Source: Sphagnum compactum
Taxonomy: Eukaryota; Bryophyta; Sphagnopsida; Sphagnales
Assembly: GCA_965153455.1 (NCBI GenBank)
Contig: OZ234499.1
Location: 8,862,271 to 8,926,270 of the forward strand
DNA: 64,000 nucleotides
Direction of reading: 5' to 3'
The stretch's first letter is position 1. Each line of letters starts with the position of its first letter. The position numbers and the translations under genes are program-made. Of the stretch, positions 59,497 through 64,000 are shown piece by piece. The notes beneath the pieces were generated by a model. The model ran no database searches, was not told where the DNA came from, and worked only from the letters and a program-made list of their open reading frames with translations.

Positions 59497-62081
59497 CACT
59501 AGTAAAAATTTTGGGTTTTGCAACTGTGGTTGTAATTAAAATTCAGTTACATATGACACATGCAACTGCAAATTTATGTAGTTGCCTAAAACAAGTTGCG
59601 CATAACATTCAATTGCATGCGACACTACGTATGCAACATGTATATACAATGTTAATATACATATTCATCCATACATACCAATCCAAATGTAATTGCACCT
59701 TATGTGCAACTCTCTTTGCACCTACAATGTAACTAAGAAAATATGACACATGTTTAAAAATTGGACAACTAGCTTATGGACACGTGTCACTATTTAATTA
59801 TTTTTTTGTTTTCAAAATTAAAACTTCATTGGATTAATTTCAATCATTAAAGTTTCTACCATTATGATGATGACATGTGGCACACCATGGAACATTCATT
59901 GACCATTTGACACATGTTCATTTTTAACACCAATTATATGGTGACATGTGGCAATCAAGGCCCACCTATTTTATTTATTTTTAAAGATTAATTAATGAAA
60001 TTTAAGTCATCCAATTTATGGCTAATAAGATGTTGACATGTGGTGAGGCTATATAGGTAGGTTTAAAATAATCCAACTTTATTTTTAAGTTTAACCATTT
60101 CATAAAGGTCAAGTTTTTTTAATTCACTCATCCCCAATGGCACTTGGTATTTGGTTACTACATAACTATTGCTCCTATTTATATATTGAATGAAATAAAA
60201 TTGGAAACCAAATCATATGGGATAAACATTCCATTACAAACCTCATGAACCAACCTAGTTGCACATTAGATGCAACTACCGTATTGGAGTATACCAAACA
60301 GGGGAGGGTTCTATTGTTTCTAGTGTCCAAACAAAACTTGAAGCCCTCCTCTTGGCGCATATAACACACTAAAAATTGTCAAAAACATATTAAGAATGAG
60401 AAAATTATGGCCCCCCAAAGTAAAGGGGGTCAAGAACTCAAAAAAAAACTATTGAACACTACAAAGGCCCATTCTTAAACACCCAAAAAGTTTCTTTTAT
60501 GTTGTTTTGTAGCTATTAAAGATCCAACGTGATTTTTAAAACTTTGGGTGACGCTCCTATAACACTTTAAATTGTTTAAAATGAATAAGAAATAAGAAAA
60601 TTATGAGGTTTGAAAGTAGGAAGAAAAAAAAGAAAAAAGAAACATTTTGTAATTTGGAAAACTTATTTTTCTTATTTCTCTTCTTATTAAATTTTCATTA
60701 CTCCTTTTCTTTTGCACTTCAAAGATGATTATAGGATATTTTTAATAATTATGATTACTTAATGAAAATATGATTTTAATATTATTATCTAGCTTAAACT
60801 AGTAATTAGCTTAGGATGTTTATGTATTTGTAGGTTAATTAATGTAGCTTATTTACGTTAATATTTTAACATAAATAATAAAATTTAAATATATAATACC
60901 TATTAGGTATATATATAAAATTAATTATCATTATACTTTTAATAAACGTTTAATTAATAATTATGATTATTTATAATAAATTTTAATATTATCATATTAA
61001 TTGATTCTGAATATGTTTTTGTTTAATCAAATTTAAATTCTTTGAAAAAGATTCCAAATAAAATAAAATCAAAAGTTCTACTTGCCAAAAAAGATGTTTT
61101 AATATATTTGACAAATAGAATTTGAAAACTTGTAATACATTTAAAACCATGGTTTAATTTAAATTAATTTAATTTAGCATAATTTATTTTAACCATAATT
61201 AATTTAACCTAACTTAATGTAACCATTGTTAGTTTTAGCCTAATTCATTTTAGCCATAAATATTTTAGCCTGACTTAATTTAACCATAATTATTTTGGCC
61301 TAATTTAATTTAGCCATATTTATTTTGTCCTAATCTAATTTAGCTTAATTTATTTTAACCATAATAAATATATTCTAATTTAATTTAGCCATAAATAATT
61401 TAGCCTAACTTAATTTAACCATATTTATTTAACCTAATTTGATTTATCTTAATTTATTTTAGCCATAATTAATGTAGTCTAATTTAATTTAGCCTAACTT
61501 AATTTAGCTTAATTTAATTTAGCCACAACTAGTTTAGCTTAATAAATTTAGCCATGGTTAATTTTAGCTTACTTTAATTTAGCCTAACTTAATTTAACTA
61601 TGGCTAGTTTAGCCTAAATTTAATTTGGTTTAATTTATCTCAGTCATAAATAGCTTAATTTAGCTTAATTTAACCATGGTTAATTTAACTTGATTTAATT
61701 TAGCTTAATTTAAATTAACCATAATTAGTTTGGTCTAACTTAATTTAGCCATAGTTATTTTAACCTAGGTTAGTTTAGGCTAGCCTAAGTTAACATGGGG
61801 TTTACGTTAGTACTAGACGTACATAATATATTATATATAGCTATGTAGATATATTAAATATAGTAATTTAAGTATGTATAAGTTTAGGCCATTATGACAT
61901 GTGTTCATGTTGTACACATTTAGTTGCATGTTAGTTGCACATATAACCGTATGGCCTAAAAATTATACAATACCAAATTTGTAGTTGCAAACATGACCAA
62001 GATAGTTAGTTGTAAACGATAGTTAATTGCATGCCAATTGCATAATGGTTGGTTGCAAATGACAAGATTTTTAATAAAGTG
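59497..62081. mobile_element. Non-autonomous CACTA-like transposon 2, carrying an AT-rich array
   Basis: The left end is CACTAGTAAAAATTTTGGG and the right end, read inward, is CACTTTATTAAAAATCTTG, giving imperfect CACTA-type inverted repeats followed by GCAAC in both. Subterminal repeats based on TGCAACT/AGTTGCA occur many times near each end (59520-59725 and 61930-62065). The interior has no transposase, a set of GACATGTGGC words at 59870-60045, and an AT-rich tandem array at 61140-61780. The flanking 3-bp sequences (TGA and AAT) do not match, so the boundaries or the target duplication are degraded. Size and plan parallel CACTA 1. Confidence 0.72.
61140..61780. repeat. ~30-bp AT-rich tandem array inside CACTA-like element 2
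   Basis: Diverged units of the type TTTAGCCTAATTTAATTTAG followed by CCATAATTA repeat about twenty times. The unit differs from the 25-bp satellite of CACTA 1 in sequence. It is non-coding. Confidence 0.75.
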
Positions 62082-62379
62082 AATTGTTGGATGAGAAGGC
62101 TGGCCCCGAAACCACAAGACATGTATGATAGTTGAAAAAAACGATGTATCAATAACTGAAGGAAAAAGAAAAATACCATTATTTGCAATAAATTGTGGAA
62201 CGATGCAAGGGTTAAAATGAATATTGGTTAAAGTTGAACATTGAAATTGATTATTGAAAAAATCGAGTGAACTAATTTTGAAACAAAACGTCATAAAAAA
62301 TATGAGAAACAACCACTAAAAACTCTCATGAACACCACCAGATTTGGATATGTTCCTGATGGTAAAAAGAAGAAATTTC

Positions 62380-62740
62380 AAGATTGTAGATCTAGAGATG
62401 CAGGTAATCATTGAATGATGGGGATATTCTAATCACTTGTATTATAAGATATATGGGACGGTGATGAAAATGTTTTCCAAATTTTTTATCTACTTCCATT
62501 TATCATCCAAAAAGTTCATTGATGTTGAACTTTCATCCAAAAATTATTCATCCATTTTGTAATTTTCATCCACGTACATTTGGCAATTTTTTCCCTTGTG
62601 TCATTTTTACATGGCATGGGGATATTCTAAGAATATTATGTCCCAACCAACAAAACATTCCAAATAGATTCATTATTACTCATGTTCACAAGCTCACATT
62701 CACATGTTCGTTTCATAACATTGTTGCTACAAAAGCCACT
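62380..62740. repeat. Dispersed module, inverted relative to 20449-21540
   Basis: On the minus strand it reads GAACATGTGAATGTGAGC-type words, then CTATTTGGAATGTTTTG, ATTCTTAGAATATCCCCATG, GTACGTGGATGAAA and TGAACTTTTTGGATGATAAA, in the same order as at 20449-21290. It directly adjoins the transposase-like fragment that follows. Confidence 0.65.
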
Positions 62741-62744
62741 AACA

Positions 62745-62930
62745 ATGAATTGTTGCATAACAAATGTTAGCCTCTTCCAAAGATGTTACATTCTTTTAAT
62801 GATGATAAAGGGCCTTGTAATTATTTTAGAGGTCAGGTTTGAGTAATTGTTTGGTGTGCCTATCCAACAATTAAATCCAATGGAACAAACATGTTCACTT
62901 TTTGTCAACCATCCTAATAGTCGGATCCAA
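62745..62930 (-). pseudogene. Second fragment of the transposase-like family
   Basis: Minus translation gives GSDPTI, RMVDKK-stop-TCLFHWI, LLDRHTKQLLKPDL and VTSLEEANICYATIHC. This lines up with the segment VYGIGD...MVDKERMCFFHWT...EFHDQHK at 25640-25830. Only the region after the middle aspartate is left, then it joins the dispersed module. It shows that the family is repeated in this genome. Confidence 0.6.
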
Positions 62931-62996
62931 CATTGTTAGTCCAAGTGTTGGAAGTTACATTCCTATTAGTTGTTTTGAATCCTCCTAGCAATCAAA

Positions 62997-63390
62997 TTGA
63001 AGTTGATGAAAGATGGTCTCCAACTAAAATCAAGTTGCAACCAGTTGTGCAACCCCATTCATTGTCATAAAATTGTGCCAAAAGGCAAGGATGTAAAGTG
63101 TAGAAAGGAGTTGAAACTTGGTGATGAATTTTTTGAGTTTGATCATGATCATGCAATTGAGGTGGAAATCGAATCTTCCCATGAGCAGTCACTATTTACT
63201 ATTGAAGAATGAGCTAGGAATTTGGGTAATTTTGCCATTTCACCTCTGAAGGAAAAGGAATTTGAGCATGCAAGGGAGAGAATTCAAACAAAAGTAAGAA
63301 AAAATCTACTGTAGATGGTACTAAATATAAGAAGAAATGTGTGATTGAAAGAAGATCTATAACCACCACCACAAGATCTAATTTAGCTTG
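62997..63390 (+). other. Unrecognised coding-like stretch
   Basis: The plus strand encodes KGKDVKCRKELKLGDEFFEF, then DHDHAIEVEIESSHEQSLFT with a stop at 63210, and beyond it NLGNFAISPLKEKEFEHARE with RIQTKVRK. Amino-acid use is protein-like and acidic/basic alternation suggests a charged, partly helical protein. No family is recognised. It may belong to the same repeat as the transposase-like fragment at its left. Confidence 0.3.
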
Positions 63391-64000
63391 AAGCTCAAGC
63401 TAGAAAGAAATGACATGTATGCAAAAATTAGTTAAACCAAGAGGTACAAAACTTTTCTTTAGTTATTTGTTTTTCAAAACAATTATGGTGTCTTCTATAC
63501 AAACGTTTTTTTTTATCTAAACAAAATGTCAAATCATAAAAATGATCACCCACGATAATCAAATATTATCATTTAAAACAATATGTTTCATAAATAAATG
63601 TTTTCTCCTATTTTTGTTGAAATGAAACTTGAGCCATGCAATTTTTTCAATGCACCTTATTTGCTCGAAATATGCCATGTTATGACATTTAATTCCACAT
63701 GTGAAATGAAATTGGTAACATATCATAACATTGTAATGTCAAAAATATGTGAACAATCCTTTCAATTTGAATAAAACTAGTTTACAATTATATTGCCACT
63801 AACATGTAATTTATGTGTCATTAAAATGCAACGTATAGAACATTGATACAAACTAATTTGTACACTTGTAACTAAAATCAAATATTATACTTACAATCAA
63901 ATAAATTGAATTATAATTCTAGTGTTTTTGAAAAAAATCTTACCTTGTGTACATAATTTTGATATACATTCAAAAGCAAAAACCTTCAACATTTCAGAAT
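63391..64000. other. No gene seen
   Basis: AT-rich DNA to the right edge, with loosely repeated ATAACATTGTAATG and CATGTAATTTATG words. No supported feature. Confidence 0.4.

Overview
The window looks like intergenic-rich nuclear DNA of a seed plant, most likely a gymnosperm such as a conifer. The evidence is two intron-containing plant genes with GT-AG splice sites, very low gene density, and a background of old, heavily mutated retrotransposons and DNA transposons. The species cannot be named from the sequence, and the conifer suggestion is an inference from the repeat style and the family of transposase-like relics.

Layout. 1-12.3 kb is a retrotransposon graveyard. It holds a Ty3/gypsy gag-protease relic running off the left edge (minus strand), an LTR-like block with its own TATA box, a decayed Ty1/copia element (plus strand) whose integrase is split by a 921-bp solo LTR, a Ty3/gypsy reverse-transcriptase relic, and several copies of a ~470-bp copia LTR (here LTR-A). 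15.9-17.3 kb carries the last four exons of a probable single-pass membrane protein with a bacterial-style cadherin-like repeat. 18.9-20.4 kb holds more LTR-A and a copia tail. 20.4-28.1 kb is the most layered region: a minus-strand transposase-like gene of a family I cannot name with certainty is broken first by stop codons, then by a solo LTR (LTR-B, target duplication ACTTA) and by a 2,352-bp non-autonomous CACTA element (target duplication AAT) filled with a 25-bp satellite. 33.4-34.1 kb is a copia integrase relic.

Two intact genes lie on the minus strand in the less repetitive, GC-richer middle. One is a GH28 polygalacturonase (eight exons, 34.5-38.7 kb). The other is an 18-exon ERD6-like sugar transporter (41.2-48.6 kb) with an unusual histidine-rich N-terminus and a TATA box upstream. 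Every exon junction of both genes was checked for phase by hand and both reading frames stay open. They are separate transcription units, and nothing in the sequence links them functionally beyond both being carbohydrate-related.

49-64 kb is again repeats: small duplications, two long G tracts, unidentified coding relics, a second CACTA-like element (59.5-62.1 kb) built on the same plan as the first, and a second fragment of the transposase-like family at 62.75-62.93 kb. The most promising material for something undescribed is the transposase-like family and the pair of satellite-carrying CACTA elements, which share a GACACGTGTC palindrome at almost the same distance from their left ends.
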